From: Ectocarpus siliculosus
Lineage: Eukaryota > Sar > Phaeophyceae > Ectocarpales > Ectocarpaceae
NCBI GenBank assembly: GCA_000310025.1
Contig: FN649751.1
Coordinates: 140,025-204,024, forward strand
Direction of reading: 5' to 3'
Length of the DNA: 64,000 nt
Shown here in pieces: positions 12,928 through 25,197 of the stretch; the first letter of the stretch is position 1, and the number at the start of each line of letters is the position of its first letter. A program made the position numbers and the translations under genes. Under the pieces are notes generated by a model. That model saw only the letters and a list, made by a program, of their open reading frames with translations. It had not been told where the DNA came from and did not search any database.

Positions 12928-15900
12928 GTTCAATACACGCACAAGAGCAAGCGAAAGAGGGTCGAGGGGGGGGGGGGGGAGAGAGAGAAGCAGGGAGGTG
13001 TGAAATCGAGAAATACGTGGAAAGCTAATCATGCTTGATGCGAAGAGTGCGATCGGGTGAGAAGTAACACCGAGCTTGGATGAAGATGCTTGGCCGAACA
13101 TGTTTCCACGAGCCACAACGTGGACATCAAGACGTACGTAGTACTCGTATAAAATACGGTAGGGTGCAAACAATGTATTGTATTGTTGCCTGCCCTCTTC
13201 CTATGCGACTTGCTATGACCATCCTCCCTCCGAGTATGTACCTCATGCGCACGAGGTGAGCCCCTCAAGCTACGGCATGCGTTAGCCTAGAAAAGGATAC
13301 AACGAACTCGAGGAGTCAAACGCTGCAGACTCAACACCAGCACCTGAATCCTTCAAATTCGCATAACACACGAGAACGTCACTTCGTATCTTGCCATATA
13401 TATCTCGAGTTACATTTATTTTCACAATCACGCTGCGTTAAAAAATAGTAACCGCCGAGAGTATAATAAAAGAAGCAAATTCGATTATTGTACAAGTAAT
13501 GCAAACCGATCGATCCAATCTTACATCGCTCGCTGAATTAGGCATCGCGGTATATATAAAATATACGGTTTAGGTTTCGTTGCTGGCACCCTCACTTTTA
13601 AGCCTGTTGAACAAGTATCGATGCGGGCAGGGAAACAAAGACTCGCGCATTTTCCTCTCACTTGTGTATATTGGCCGATTTGGCAGCCTTGTAAACATCC
13701 TCCATGCTGTAAGACCCCATTCCGTAGGCGATATTTTCTCTCACTGACGGGATGAAGAGAAGACAAACCACGTTCGTCAGTCAGTCGAGCCAAAGCCAAG
13801 TGGGGGAGCACGCACGATGCAATTGGGGCGGCGGGAGGAACAATAACGATGGTAACACAATGACATCGTGCCCAAGTATCATGCATCTAGTCTTGCCAAA
13901 AAGAGAGGAAAACAATCAATAACGTTAACAGCACCATCTGGTACATTGAAGCCCACGAACGGTGCAAAATGGGGAGTCAATGGCAAGACGAAATTCTGCA
14001 CGTTGCACCAAGGGAGAATGAATGGGCTTCGGGACAAAGGGCACCAACGAAGAAACCTCCACGGGGACCGTCATGAGAATGGAGAGGAAATAACGGAAAC
14101 AAACCCTCACGGGTCAACGAGAGAAAAATGGAAAGGGGGCTGTGACAGCTGAAAAATACTGTTAAAAGGGTGCGTAATGACCCGCCGTAAGCGGTGGGCT
14201 AAAAGCAAACTACAGGGGATATCAACAACAACAACAACAGTGATGATGATAAGGGTAGCGCACCTGATATCGGAAATAGCTGCGGCTCCTGTGTTACCCA
14301 GGACACAACGTTGCTGATGTCCGCCGGCTTGTACGTGGACAAATCCCTCCCCCCCAACAGAATGCTGCCTCCCTGCGGGTCATAGAACCTGCCACGTCGT
14401 GTAGTGTCGTTTCAACAATACGGAGTACCATGTATAAAAAAAAATGTCGGAATAATAGCAGGTACGGCAATCTCGTGTCGAGATATATCGTGTACCATTG
14501 ATTTTGCCGTCGGTATATAGTAGCAGGTGTGGTAATCTCGTGTCGAGATCTACCGTGTTTTGATTTTGCCACCTCTTGGTCGCACGGGAATTTGGCAATA
14601 TGATGCCGGTTGGAGTACTAAAAAATAGTAGGGGTTGTGGGGGGAATCCTGATCCATTCTCCGATGTCCTTGACAGCAGTCTCTCCTCAAGAATGAGACC
14701 CACGAGCACCACCACCAACAACAACAACAACAGCAACAACAACGGGGACAGCACTGTAACCGCAACACTGGCATCTAGAAGGTCCTCGTGGTAAAATGCT
14801 ATCCTCCTTGTCATTTCTTCAACGTCGTCGATGGCGACGGTTTCACCTGCAGATGAGCCGCAGGATTGTCGACTTCCCTCCCCCCGACGAGCCCACGACA
14901 GCTACCTTCTCCCCGGGTCTTACGGTGAGGTTCAGACCGTCCAAAACGAGAACCCCTGCGTAGGGAGGATAGCGACGACCAACATACAAGCGGGGGCGCC
15001 ATGGCATGCATCTTGCCGGATTCGACTTGCTTGCGGAGAATCTCAAGAGAGCAATAAATGTAATGAGCGTTCATGAGTATCGTAGTAGAGTCACAATAGA
15101 ACAATGTTTTCTCAAAGTGTACTGTCGCCATGCCCTTTTCTGGGTAGTTCCGCGTGCCACCACGGAAGACATCCGTGTCAGTTGGACCGGTACGGGTGAC
15201 AGAAGCTACGGAGAAGATATGGGAATGGTATCGCGTCAAGACGGCAGCAGCAACAACGACAACAGCAGCAGCATGATCTGCCTGCACCGTCCGCGAGAGA
15301 TTTTCCGAACACATGTCCGCTGATAACATTCCGAAAAAGGGGAAAAAAGTCAACCAACCAAAACTCAACAGACCAAAGTCTCAGCCTGTGTTCTTGAAAC
15401 AAAGTTTGTTGGCTTCCAAAGTACGACATTCCCAGTCAGACTCAGAAAGCATATTCTAGAGTATGTTTTTATGTATCTCATGAAATTAATTAGTTTCACT
15501 GATCCTTGAGTTTGAAGAAGACGTGTAACGCGCACCTGATCGTGTCGGGTACCCGAACGACACAGAATCAAATTCCACCCTCCCTCGCTGTCGCTGTCGC
15601 TCGCTCCCGGCGTGAGCAGACGTCGCCTGCTGCTGCTGCTGCAAATGCGGGGATGGCATGTCGGCATCCCCGCCCCCTTTGCTGCCGACGCTATTTGTCA
15701 AAGGCGGCGCGTGTTCTTCCATCTAGGTGGATCATGCAACCATGCAGCGAGCGAGAGAGACATACAGAGAGGGGTTCCACATGATCACAACTTCGCAGCC
15801 ACTAGAAGCAGCAGACAGCACTGCTGTAGACAAATGAACCATACAGCACCAAAGCATACGATACTATAACCACACTGAAAAGAGCGGTATAATAGATATA

Positions 15901-16788
15901 ATAGATGTATGCTAAAACGAGACCGCCGCATGACGCGAGACATTAGTGCAGTCTGGTGTAGTCCCCCAAGGCCACGAAAAAAACGATAGCAACAAAATGG
16001 CAACATGTGAGAAAACGAGAGGGGGTGCGGGGGAGAGAGAACAAGAGGTAAAGAGCGGGAGGATAAATGCTTTCCGGGACGACTGACGCTTGTGGTGTAT
16101 GGGTTTGTTCGCCGTTTATTTACGATTCTGGAGTCAGACGCCCGTGCTCCATGATGTCCGTATTCGATGTTCACGATCGACGTCAATTTCGAGGTCGATA
16201 GTTAATTCCATGTCAATCTTCGAGAGTACTGTATGCATGCTTGAAGGGGGGCAATCTTCATCCTCATCTGGAAACCTAATTTTCTTCTACCACCACCAAC
16301 CTTACCACGGTGGAGTCATGCTGCGTAAGAGTTGAAGACGAGGAATGCTCCACGGACTGTTTTCCTTCTGTCTTGGCTTGGCCGGTCATGATAGGCTCCC
16401 TGTCCAAAAGCTCGAACACCTTCTGCCCAGCCCCGAGCGCTTCTTGGATCTGCAGCATCACGTGGAATCGCATCACATGGCATCACATTGCATCCCATAC
16501 AGCCTCGCATCACAGACAACACTACCACTACCAACAACACCTTACAACAGTAGCAATCCACCATCACACGGGAACCAGGGGAAAACGTGGTGCAACAGAA
16601 AAAAGGCCCATCCAACCACTGCGCAGCAGCCAGGCTATTACATAGAAGTATACATGTCACAATCGTCACCTTTGCCCACTGTAAAACCAAGAGCCAAGAG
16701 ACATGGCGAGGGTGGTGAAATTGACGTTCCCCGGGGTGGGCACAGAGGCCAGTTGCATTTTCGATTCACCACAAAAGCAGCAGGCGTG

Positions 16789-16822
<34 letters not shown>

Positions 16823-19800
16823 GCGTGTAGCAAAAATTGCCATCAGTCAGTTGATGGTGTGTCAAGCGTCACGAAAAAGAAGAAACGTCGGTGAAAAAAC
16901 GTCGGTGACAAAAAAATAAGTCCCCGGGTAGGGGGGGGGCGGAGTGCGATGAGACGACGGGGGGGGGGGGTATACCTAGCGACAGCATCATCTTACATGC
17001 ACACCAGCAATATCGTACGAAGTCGTCCCCCAGTCCCAATCACAAATTTATGGTCGAGTTGCCGGTCAAAGCATCGCGCTACAGGCGTCGACTCTCACGA
17101 GACATGGAGCGAGGCACGCAAAAATCACACCGCCTCAAAACACAATCAACCGAATCAATCGAATGCGTCTAAAAATCCCGGCCGCAAGGCGGAAAGTGTT
17201 ACTAGGCCGCATGTACACTTCGGGGGAAGCGAGTGCCGCCCTTTTCTCGCGGTGGATATCGAAGGGTAGCACCGTAGGAGGGTAGGGGGGCAGGGGGTCT
17301 CAGGGAGAGCAACCCTAATCCTTCTGTGTGACCACGGATTCGATCCCCTACACGGCAGAAATGCTGCGTATGAGCGCTGATTTAAAGTGATGCCCAAAAA
17401 CAAAAACAAAGAAGCATCTACACCTGTATGTAGCTTGCTACAGTACCTGATCCCCCACGTCGAAGCTCGCGGAGGTGACGAACTGCGTGTAGAAGACGAA
17501 GGTTGTCAGTTGTTGCCCTGTCATGCGGCCGTCGAACACCCTTCCCGCGCCGAGCAACAGCACCGCACCAAGTAGAATCGCCTGAAGAATAAGAGAAGAG
17601 AATGAGTACATGTATGTACAGTATGAAACAGTGGTATTATAGGGTGCCTGGGAAGAAGTGTGTATATTCTTACCCAAGAAAAAAAATGAACAGGTACTGT
17701 AAATGGATCTATGACGTGGGCCTGCAGTTCAAAAGTGAAGTTGTTTCGTTGTGGGATAATACAAAAACGTGATACGCGAATGTGATCTAATTGGCTTTTT
17801 TGACTTTTTTTTTTTTATTCGGGAAAGGTATATGCTACCTACCGGAAGCGAGCTACACACCGTCGGTTGCAGAGAGACAAAGGGCCAACGGCCGCTACGT
17901 AGGAGTACGCGCACACCACCCGTCTCTGGTATGTTAGTATGGTACAGTGTATGCTGCTACTGCTGTACATGCCTGGCTCCAGCCGATTACCACCCTGGCT
18001 ACGCCGTACGCGATACCCTGCGTCTCCTGCAGCTCGACCGAGTTGCCTATCTTGCCCCCGTACCTGCCCACAAACAAATACAAACAAAAAATGCGATGGC
18101 GGTTACAAGCAGCCGAAGTGACAGTCCCGTAGCCCCAGGAAGGAGCATCGTATTTATCCTAATTTACGGCCTCAAAGTCAAGACTCGGAGTTTCTTCGTT
18201 TTTTGTGCTCGCTGTCTCCCCAAAAAACGGTAGACAATCTATCCTACTATTATACACAGGTCTAAGGGCTTCGTCACTCGCCCAGCCTGAACACCCATGC
18301 CTGCGTACACACGGCTTTGGAGCAGAGAAAGTGGCGCAAACATGCAAAGAGAGAGGCAGGGCTGTCACCGCTCACCGTCGTCGCTCGTGCTGCTCGTTAG
18401 CGTGCGCCCTCACCACCCTGATGAGGGACAAGCTCTGCTCCGCCACGCTACCGGCCTCCGCGAGCGCGGTCTGCACCTTGGCGGATATCCTGCAGACCAC
18501 ACCACATGCCACATGCCACATGCAACATGCAACATGCAACATGCAACAAAAAACAGAACAGATCACACCTAGCACGCCTTTCTGCTTCACCACGCAATAC
18601 TGCAATGGCGTCGAGCACACCCCTTCGACAAGGACATTATCTCGAACGAGTATGTAGTACTGCTGCGATCAATACAGCAGTAGTGTGCCCGAAATAACGC
18701 CGGCATGTATCCGGCGAATCGACCGGCGCCATTCAGAGGGACGGGTGCTATTCAAAGTACATAATTACGCGGTAAGTCAGTCCGTGCCCAGCAATCCCAC
18801 CGGCGCGATACAGAGCCACCGGCGACACCCAACCGGCGCTGTTGAGGTCCCACTACTGCTATATATTCAAGTTCTAATAACGACATGGGCGTTCGTCACA
18901 TCTAGCAGCAACACATGCATCAGGAGGAGCAAAAAAGAAGAGACGAGTGTTCCGTGTGCGGGCCGATCATCGACGCCATGTGCATGTCAACCCTGTCCAC
19001 GGCAGTCGTGTTGGCTTGCCCTGCATCTCCCCTGTCCTGTCAAGCCATATCTGCGGAGTAACGCTCCCGAGTCCCTTTCTCTCGCTCTTCGAGAAGCGAC
19101 CATAGGAAGAGACTTAGGGTAAGCTTACTTGCGGTTAGCTCCCGGGTCTTTTCTTGCTCACCTCGACAAAGACCGAAGGGCTAACGTTCGAGGTTGTGCT
19201 AGGATGTTTCTTTCTCTCACCGCCTGGAGAAACGACTCCAAGGATTTAGTTCGCTAGGGTTAGCGTTGGGGTTAGCGTTAGGGCTAGCTAGGGTGTCTCT
19301 TTCTCTCACCGCCTCGAGAAGCGACCGTAAGCGGTGGTGATGCCCCCGACCAACACAAGACCGACCAGGGCGACGCAGGCAAGCTGCCTCTCCAGCATGT
19401 AGAGGTATCCGAGACCTCCTACGGCCTGGATCACCTGCCTGTTGTTCAGAACAGACGCACGAAAACAACAAAGGTTTCGTGGAAAAAGGAAAGGTTGTAC
19501 TGTGGCCAAGAAACGTGCAGGACAAAACAACAACATGCAACAACACCAACGACGGAAACGTCAACAACAACAGCATTCCCAGCAGTTATTAAACACAAAC
19601 GGCGCGGACCACTCGACGAGACAGGAGGGACACCTGCAAAGAATGTTGACGTGAAAGCTGACCACGTTGCTGATCTTCGCCGTGTCGGAGGCCAAGCGGG
19701 ACGTCAGCGCTCCGGTCTCATTAGAGTCTGCTCCCGGAGCACAACGAGAGAGATACAGGCGTGGGCAAAGAAGTGGCTTTCAACACGGCACAACGGAACG

Positions 19801-22441
19801 GGACGGTTTTTGCAGTGGTACGGTTAATTTCTAACGGAAAAGCAGCACAGCGAGAGAGGCACAGGCATCGGGACGGCGATTTTGAAGACGGTACTACGGA
19901 ACGGGACGGTTATGCAATGGTACGGTAATCTTCTTACTGAAAAGCAGCACAGCCAGAGAGGCACAGGCATCGGGACGGCAGCACCCAGAGCCACGAAAGA
20001 ACCAAGCCTGTTATGAAGACGGTACGGCCGGGCTGGGACTTGGCGATTTTGCCCGTGGGGTATGTCCTGAGTGATGGTTGTGTAAAATAACCTCGGAGCC
20101 CTCTGGAGTGCTGTGTGCGTCGGGCCAATCTCGCCATGCTCCAACCATGACGTCACGACAAGAGCATTCTACGGTGCCCCCCAGGACGAAGTCTTTATCA
20201 CAAACAACCGCTGCATATTTGTTGGTACCAGCGGTGGAAGGGCGAGAAAAAATTGCCCGGAAAAAAAGTTCGTGACAAAACCATTCATGGCGTCGTTCTC
20301 GCGCCACGGTGCGGCACAACTCCCATCACCACCACGAAGGGGAACGTCTTGCTTCGGCGGCGGAATAAAAGACGTTTCGCCCGGAAACTATTCGAGACTG
20401 CTGTATATTCAATCACGCCGCATTGGTGACGGCGGGGCATGACGAACCGTTTCTCACCGTGGAAGGAAATGTCTTGCTTGAGTAGCGAAGACAGGAGGTC
20501 GAACCTAGAAGCAAAAAAATGAAATGCGGAAGAAATTAACAAAGAAGAGGGTGGCAGGAGAAGCGGGTTAGCCGCCCGTTACCGTATACACGCACGGGAA
20601 CATGGGTGACACCGGCCAAAATAGAATACTCAGGAAGACAACAGCTGGTTTCATCTCCATTAACTTAGGAGGCACGCTGCCAATAAAAAAAAAAACTAGA
20701 AATATTTCTTTTTGACGTTTTTACTTGATTGAGCGATACGAGGTCGGTCGGCCGTGCCATCCGGGTAGAGGTTTCAGTTCCTATTCCATGTTCCACACCG
20801 CGCATGTGAAACAAAACGGTTGCAAACATCCAACATGAGGAGGTAGTGGAACACACACAGCCGTCTGCCTGCGGTCGCTAAATCTGTCAGAAAACGTGCA
20901 CCTTGCAATCGAAGACAGGCACAATGTAGGCCTCGATAGACACATATGCTTCTATTCATGTGCTACATACCATTTCTGACTTCGAGAAAAGCCTTGTAGC
21001 ATCTCCCATGACGCCTCACGGGGTCCCGATCATGGCCTTCGGGTGCGTTTTATGATTTCAGCCGCATTGAGACTTTCGTCTCTTCGTTGGTCAGTCAGTG
21101 TTCGTGTTCTTATCCCGCTAGAAGACTGCCGTCTTCCATTGGTCTGCCGGCTAGCGCGGTCGATGCTAATTTCAAACACGCACACAGGTCTATACAAGCA
21201 TTTTGTGTTTTCCACCGCACTGAGACTGACTTCTTTTCATTGGTCAGCCGGCTAGCGCGGTCGATGCCAATGTTAACAAAACACACACACAACACACCCA
21301 CCTGACTTTGGCAACGACGTGCGTCCCCGCAAGCCAGAAACACGCCCCCCGAAGACCCGTGAAAACCGAAGCCAGCAGGCTGTAGGCTACCATGCCTTGC
21401 AAACTTCGGGCGAACTCCTGCCGCGGGTTTCGTGACGCCACCGCACGTGACACAATCGGAAAGCAGATTGTTCACGTTACAGCAGTAGATCCCCTTCTTA
21501 CTCGACCAGGTATTTTCGACCAATCAGAAAGCTCCCTGGCGAAGCAGTCACCAATCAGAACATGGCGGGCACCTTGTTTGTCTCTCTCTCTTATTTAGTA
21601 AACGGTCATCATGTATCTTTCTGTCAGGGTAACGTGGAGAACGGCCGAAGACGATGCGACGGTGGGATTGACGTCGAAGACTGCTGCCAGCAAGCCTTTC
21701 GGGTTACGCTGCGGATACAGGAGCTTAGAGCGGATATTCACGTCGCTGTCACCCGTGGTTCGGTGGGTCAGCGGTCACCACCAGACACGCCTCAAAAGCC
21801 ATACCTGGTATAGCTTTCGAATCGCGTGTAGCTCAACCCTTTCGACAATGACAAGATTGTTCAACACGTCAAACACGAACCCTCGCAATGGAAAAAGTCT
21901 ACAATGCACAAAAAACGACGAAGGAGGTGCCGTTTCAAAAGTCGCGTCGTTTGCTCACGGCGCGGTGTTCGCTGATAGCGACACACCAGTGGAGACGTTC
22001 TGTTCTTCATACACGTACCGCGTCACTGCTTGAAAAGCGCACGTCGAGCAACACGACGATGACCAACACCAACACCACCACCACCACCACCACCACCACC
22101 TACAACTACAAAAGTGGTGCTGCGAGTCGGGGGGCTGCCCAAGATCCACTCACCACGCGGTCGTTGGCGAACGCCGCGGCGTTAAGGGCCCTGCTGGAGT
22201 AGTGCGGCACCGCAATCTCACACGCGGCCGCGAGCACGAGGGTCACTATGCTGGCTAGCAGCACACCCCTTTGAGAGCGCACCAGTGTACCCATGTACCG
22301 CCACGCATCTCGCGGGGCCTTCGCTTTCTGTGGGGGCACGATTGCGACCGGGAAGAACTTAGTGAGGTGCATGGCGACGTCGGAGGAGCGCGGTGATGAG
22401 TTATTGTTACCGGCCGTGCCAACAGCCTCCCACGCGTGCAA
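10571..22441 (-). CDS. ABCB-type half-transporter (TAP/ABCB8/ABCB10-like), N-terminus open
   Basis: An ATP-driven membrane exporter with one transmembrane domain followed by one nucleotide-binding domain, expected to act as a dimer. Exons on the minus strand: (start uncertain) 22441-22154, 21417-21302, 20504-20458, 19727-19634, 19438-19310, 18489-18376, 18063-17973, 17581-17447, 16449-16306, 15722-15536, 14955-14847, 14388-14264, 13743-13662, 12767-12650, 11982-11827, 11182-11134, 10626-10571. These encode 679 aa in consistent phase. Numbered from 22441: membrane helices about 45-330, Walker [10 protein letters not shown] at 470, Q-loop Gln518, signature LSGGQ at 574, Walker B LLLDEP with Asp598/Glu599, and switch His630. 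All catalytic residues are present. The Ser/Gln-rich linker at about 360-430 is longer than usual. No in-frame ATG precedes the first exon before a stop at 22484-22486, so an upstream exon is needed. Substrate and membrane (mitochondrion, plastid or ER) are unknown. Confidence 0.93.
12480..12649. repeat. GTCATGTCATGTCGTG short-period repeat in ABC intron
   Basis: Imperfect tandem copies of a TGTCATGTC/TGTCGTGTC core fill much of the intron and reach the splice donor at 12649 (minus). Two stretches, near 12505-12550 and 12645-12680, each carry CACCTCC..GATCTCTGA-like sequence, so the exon edge itself looks partly duplicated. Confidence 0.6.
12863..12925 (+). repeat. (GA)n microsatellite in ABC intron
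   Basis: About 31 GA units between the exons ending at 13662 and starting at 12767. Arg-Glu or Ser-Leu repeat frames read from it are artefacts. Confidence 0.97.
16792..16822 (+). repeat. (CAG)n microsatellite in ABC intron
   Basis: About ten CAG units in a non-coding segment upstream, in gene orientation, of the exon at 16449-16306. Confidence 0.95.
17582..17972 (-). other. Intron with apparent GC donor (ABC gene)
   Basis: The exon ending at 17973 finishes ...GGC TGG AGC CAG and is followed by GCATGT. Joining it directly to the exon starting at 17581 (GCG ATT CTA) gives [17 protein letters not shown], continuous with the last helix of the family. No GT donor in the needed phase lies nearby. 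Confidence 0.7.
18690..18860. repeat. CCGGCG-rich repeat related to the 56-kb satellite, in ABC intron
   Basis: On the minus strand it contains GTACTTTGAATAGCACCCGT, close to the GTACTTTGAATGGCGCCCGT unit of the tandem array at 56.2-56.6 kb. The segment also has several ACCGGCG motifs. It appears to be a diverged, reversed member of the same family. Confidence 0.45.
19793..19998. repeat. Tandem duplication, about 103-bp period, in ABC intron
   Basis: Two copies begin with ACGGAACGGGACGG at about 19793 and 19896 and both contain AAAAGCAGCACAGC and GGCACAGGCATCGGGACGGC. They lie between the exons ending at 20458 and starting at 19727. Confidence 0.85.
21060..21285. repeat. Diverged tandem repeat, about 101-bp period, in ABC intron
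   Basis: Two copies share GGCTAGCGCGGTCGATGC (21149 and 21250), preceded by ATTGGTC and a TGAGACT block. Confidence 0.8.
22066..22100 (+). repeat. (CAC)n microsatellite in ABC intron
   Basis: About ten CAC/CAA units lie just downstream, in gene orientation, of the donor at 22153. Confidence 0.95.
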
Positions 22442-23878
22442 GCGGTGAGCAGGGAGTGAGCGTCCTCGGGAAGTCGGTGCGCACTATCTGCTCTCTTTCT
22501 GCATCATCCCATATACATGCCCTAGGTCGCACAAGATAACACACCCCCTGGGACCGATTTTCAAAGCTAGGTCATTCGGTGGCCGCCGTGAGCCATACAA
22601 CCAGCGGGTACGCTCACAAGGAAACTGAGCGTTGCAAAAACCTTGCTGGGGGTAGGAGGACTCACCATTCAAGGCTCCCCCTTAGTCATCAACAAAGGCG
22701 AGGGAATACAGCGGGTGGGCAACAGCAGCACCCAATCTCAAAAGACGGAACATCTGGTATAAAAAACTATCCGAAAGTCCCGTGATGAATCACTTCCACT
22801 ACCTTTCGCAGCTAGCCTCACACAGCAGCGGCAGTCGCATGCGCTCTTAGCCGTGCAGAGGCTTCGGGGCACCGGCGGTGACCCCATCAGGCAGGGCGTT
22901 CGTGCTTGGTACTGCTCTATCTTATCACATCGGTGTCACGTTATCGGACAGTGACTCACTTCTCTACTGCTGAGGAAGGTCTCTCCCACGTGCCTTCGGA
23001 AGCTTCCGAACGATCGCCAAATAGACAGCTGTTGCGCAGCAAGGGGACAGCGTCCGAGTCACCGGTAGACAGCAGCAAGACGTTAGCGGTAGGGTATGAT
23101 TGCATCTTCATGAGAAGCGCCAACAGCCTCGGGTTCCATAGAGGCATAGGACAACAAACCTACTTCAGAAAAAGCAGCAGCGGTAGCAGCAGCGATACTT
23201 GCAACCTGGGGGGTGACAGCAAAGGCCAGAAGACAGAGCGTCAAAGACACGCACGGTAACACAGAAACAAACAACCAGCCAATTACAACGTAAGTCATCT
23301 GTCCGAACGCGAGCAAAGCGCCCCGTAGGAAAAAAAAAAAAACGCCGTCACGCCGTCACGTTTTTTAAGATCGCTTGGGTCTCTCGAGCGGTGTATCCTT
23401 GGCATCATCCCCTGAACCCGCCTTCATCCTTCAAGCAACCCACCAACCCGTTGGCCTCATTGGAAACAACGTGTGAAACGTGCGATAGACCGTCGTTCTT
23501 CCTGTACGAAAAACACACATGTTTAGGGACGTGCTGAGGCTTCCTTTTCCTTCCCGAAAAAAAACTGACACATTTAGCGTCAACAGACTTGCCACGAACT
23601 GGGGGAAGCTGCTGCCCGGTTTGTCTGTGAGCACCTAGAGCAGCTAGCGGCCCCAGACAGATCTCGCATCTTCGCCTTTCCCGGGTGAGGGGAGCAGTTT
23701 CGAAAAGTGTCACTGATTCCCACGAGCAGCGACAAACTCTTCTGTAATGGTGACTCATGCACCATCCTCGCGCAATGTAGTCTGCCGAACGATTGCCACA
23801 CCAACGCAACACCACCGACCAAGTGCAGGAGCACCACAGAGAAAAGTCGCGAAGTCGCAGCAAAAAAAATAATCTCAC

Positions 23879-24157
23879 CTCAAATCCCATGTCGTTCACC
23901 GAGCTGTCCTTCCTGCCCCGAAACGGCCCTCCGTCACCGTCAACACCAACATCAACATCAACACCACCAACCGGCCGCCCCTCCACCCCCGCCGCTGCTG
24001 CTACTGGAAGTGCCGGTACCGGAGCGCGCAAGGCCCTCCCTCCGTTGTCCGCGCTACCCCCTCCTATCGCCCTTCCTTTTCTTGGTCGTAAGCGCCTATC
24101 CCGGAGCCGTGGAAACCCCCACCCGCCGCCGCCCTTGCCCTTGTCCACACGCACCAT
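23879..24157 (-). CDS. Candidate 5' exon, Gly/Arg-rich, perhaps the ABC transporter N-terminus
   Basis: Starts with an ATG at 24157, runs 93 codons and ends GGA TTT GAG before a good donor GTGAGA. The peptide begins MVRVDKGKGGGGWGF and is basic, then Ala/Pro/Gly/Asp-rich. A possible second exon starts at 23634 after TAG (VLTDKPGSSFPQFVASLLT). A possible hydrophobic exon lies at about 23174-23300, with a membrane-helix-like stretch after TYVVIGWLFVSVL. These could be the cytosolic N-terminus and an extra membrane domain of the ABC gene, since that gene lacks a start. They could also belong to a separate small gene. Phase between these pieces and the exon at 22441 could not be closed. Confidence 0.33.
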
Positions 24158-24469
24158 CGTCAAGCCCTGGCGCTGTTGCGGGTGTCCTCGTGGCAAGCCT
24201 GGGGCCCGAGCGAGCCCCCCCCCCCCCCCCCCCCGGGGGAGAACCCAAAAAAAAAATAAGGATGGGGGTTTTATCCTGAGGGTGCCCTTTCAAACAAGGA
24301 AAATTTAAAAAATTTGGAACTTTCCCAAAAAATAAAAAACCGGTGGTTTCTTTTAAGAAATCTCCGGTAAAAATGTGCGAAAAAACCCCAAGTTTGCTCT
24401 CCAGGAACGGCTAAAAAGGGGGTGTGCCGCTTTCAAGGGGGGACTACCGGGGGGGGGGGAACCCCTTTG

Positions 24470-24569
24470 NNNNNNNNNNNNNNNNNNNNNNNNNNNNNNN
24501 NNNNNNNNNNNNNNNNNNNNNNNNNNNNNNNNNNNNNNNNNNNNNNNNNNNNNNNNNNNNNNNNNNNNN
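24470..24569. other. Assembly gap (100 N)
   Basis: Exactly 100 N. The left flank (about 24240-24469) is a corrupted copy of about 24985-25197, and the right flank (about 24570-24975) is a corrupted copy of about 23868-24237. Both show homopolymer inflation and base errors typical of read ends. The gap therefore probably spans no missing sequence. Confidence 0.85.
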
Positions 24570-25197
24570 GGAGCCCCCCAGAAAAAAGTGGGGAAGGGCC
24601 ACCAAAAAAAAAAATTTCCCCCCAAATCCCATTTGTTTCCCCGGGGTGTCCTTCCTGCCCCGAAAGGGCCCTCGTTCTCCTTTAACCCCAAAATTAAAAT
24701 AAACCCCCCCAACCGGGCGCCCCTCCCCCCCCGCGGTTGTTGTTATTGGAAGGGCCGGTACCGGGGGGGCCAAGGCCCCCCCTCCGTTTTCCCCGCTCCC
24801 CCCCCCTTTCCCCCTTCCTTTTTTTGGTTGAAAGGCCCTTTCCCGGGCCCGGGGAAACCCCCCCCCCCCCCCCCCCTTCCCCTTTTCCCCCCCCCCCTTT
24901 TCCAACCCCGGGGGGTTTTGGGGGGTTCCTTGGGGCAACCCGGGGGCCCGGGGGGCCCCCCCCCCCCCCCCCCCCGTGGGGAGACGCAGACAAGAAAGTA
25001 GGCATGTGGGTTTAGTCATGAGGCTGCCGTTCAGAGCAGGGAAACTTAAGAAATTTGCGATCTTCCCAGAAAACTACAACACGGCTGTTTCGTTCTAGGA
25101 AATCTCGGTTAGAGATGTGCGAGAGACCTCGACGTTAGCTCTCGAGGACGGTCTAAAACGGTGCTGTGCTGCTTCGATGGTGCGACTACGGGGGGGG

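Noticed and set aside
12834-13173. Arg-Glu and Ser-Leu repeat proteins around the GA tract
   Set aside because: Translations of an intronic (GA)n microsatellite.
17320-17360. tRNA B-box-like GGATTCGATCCCC
   Set aside because: No matching A box, acceptor stem or cloverleaf could be drawn around it.
23405-24196. A 263-codon minus-strand open frame
   Set aside because: No ATG at its start, and it runs through a good splice donor at 23878. Only the segment up to 23879 is kept as a candidate exon.
24375-25019. Long open frames across and beside the N gap
   Set aside because: They are built on Ns and error-rich homopolymers in a probably spurious duplication.
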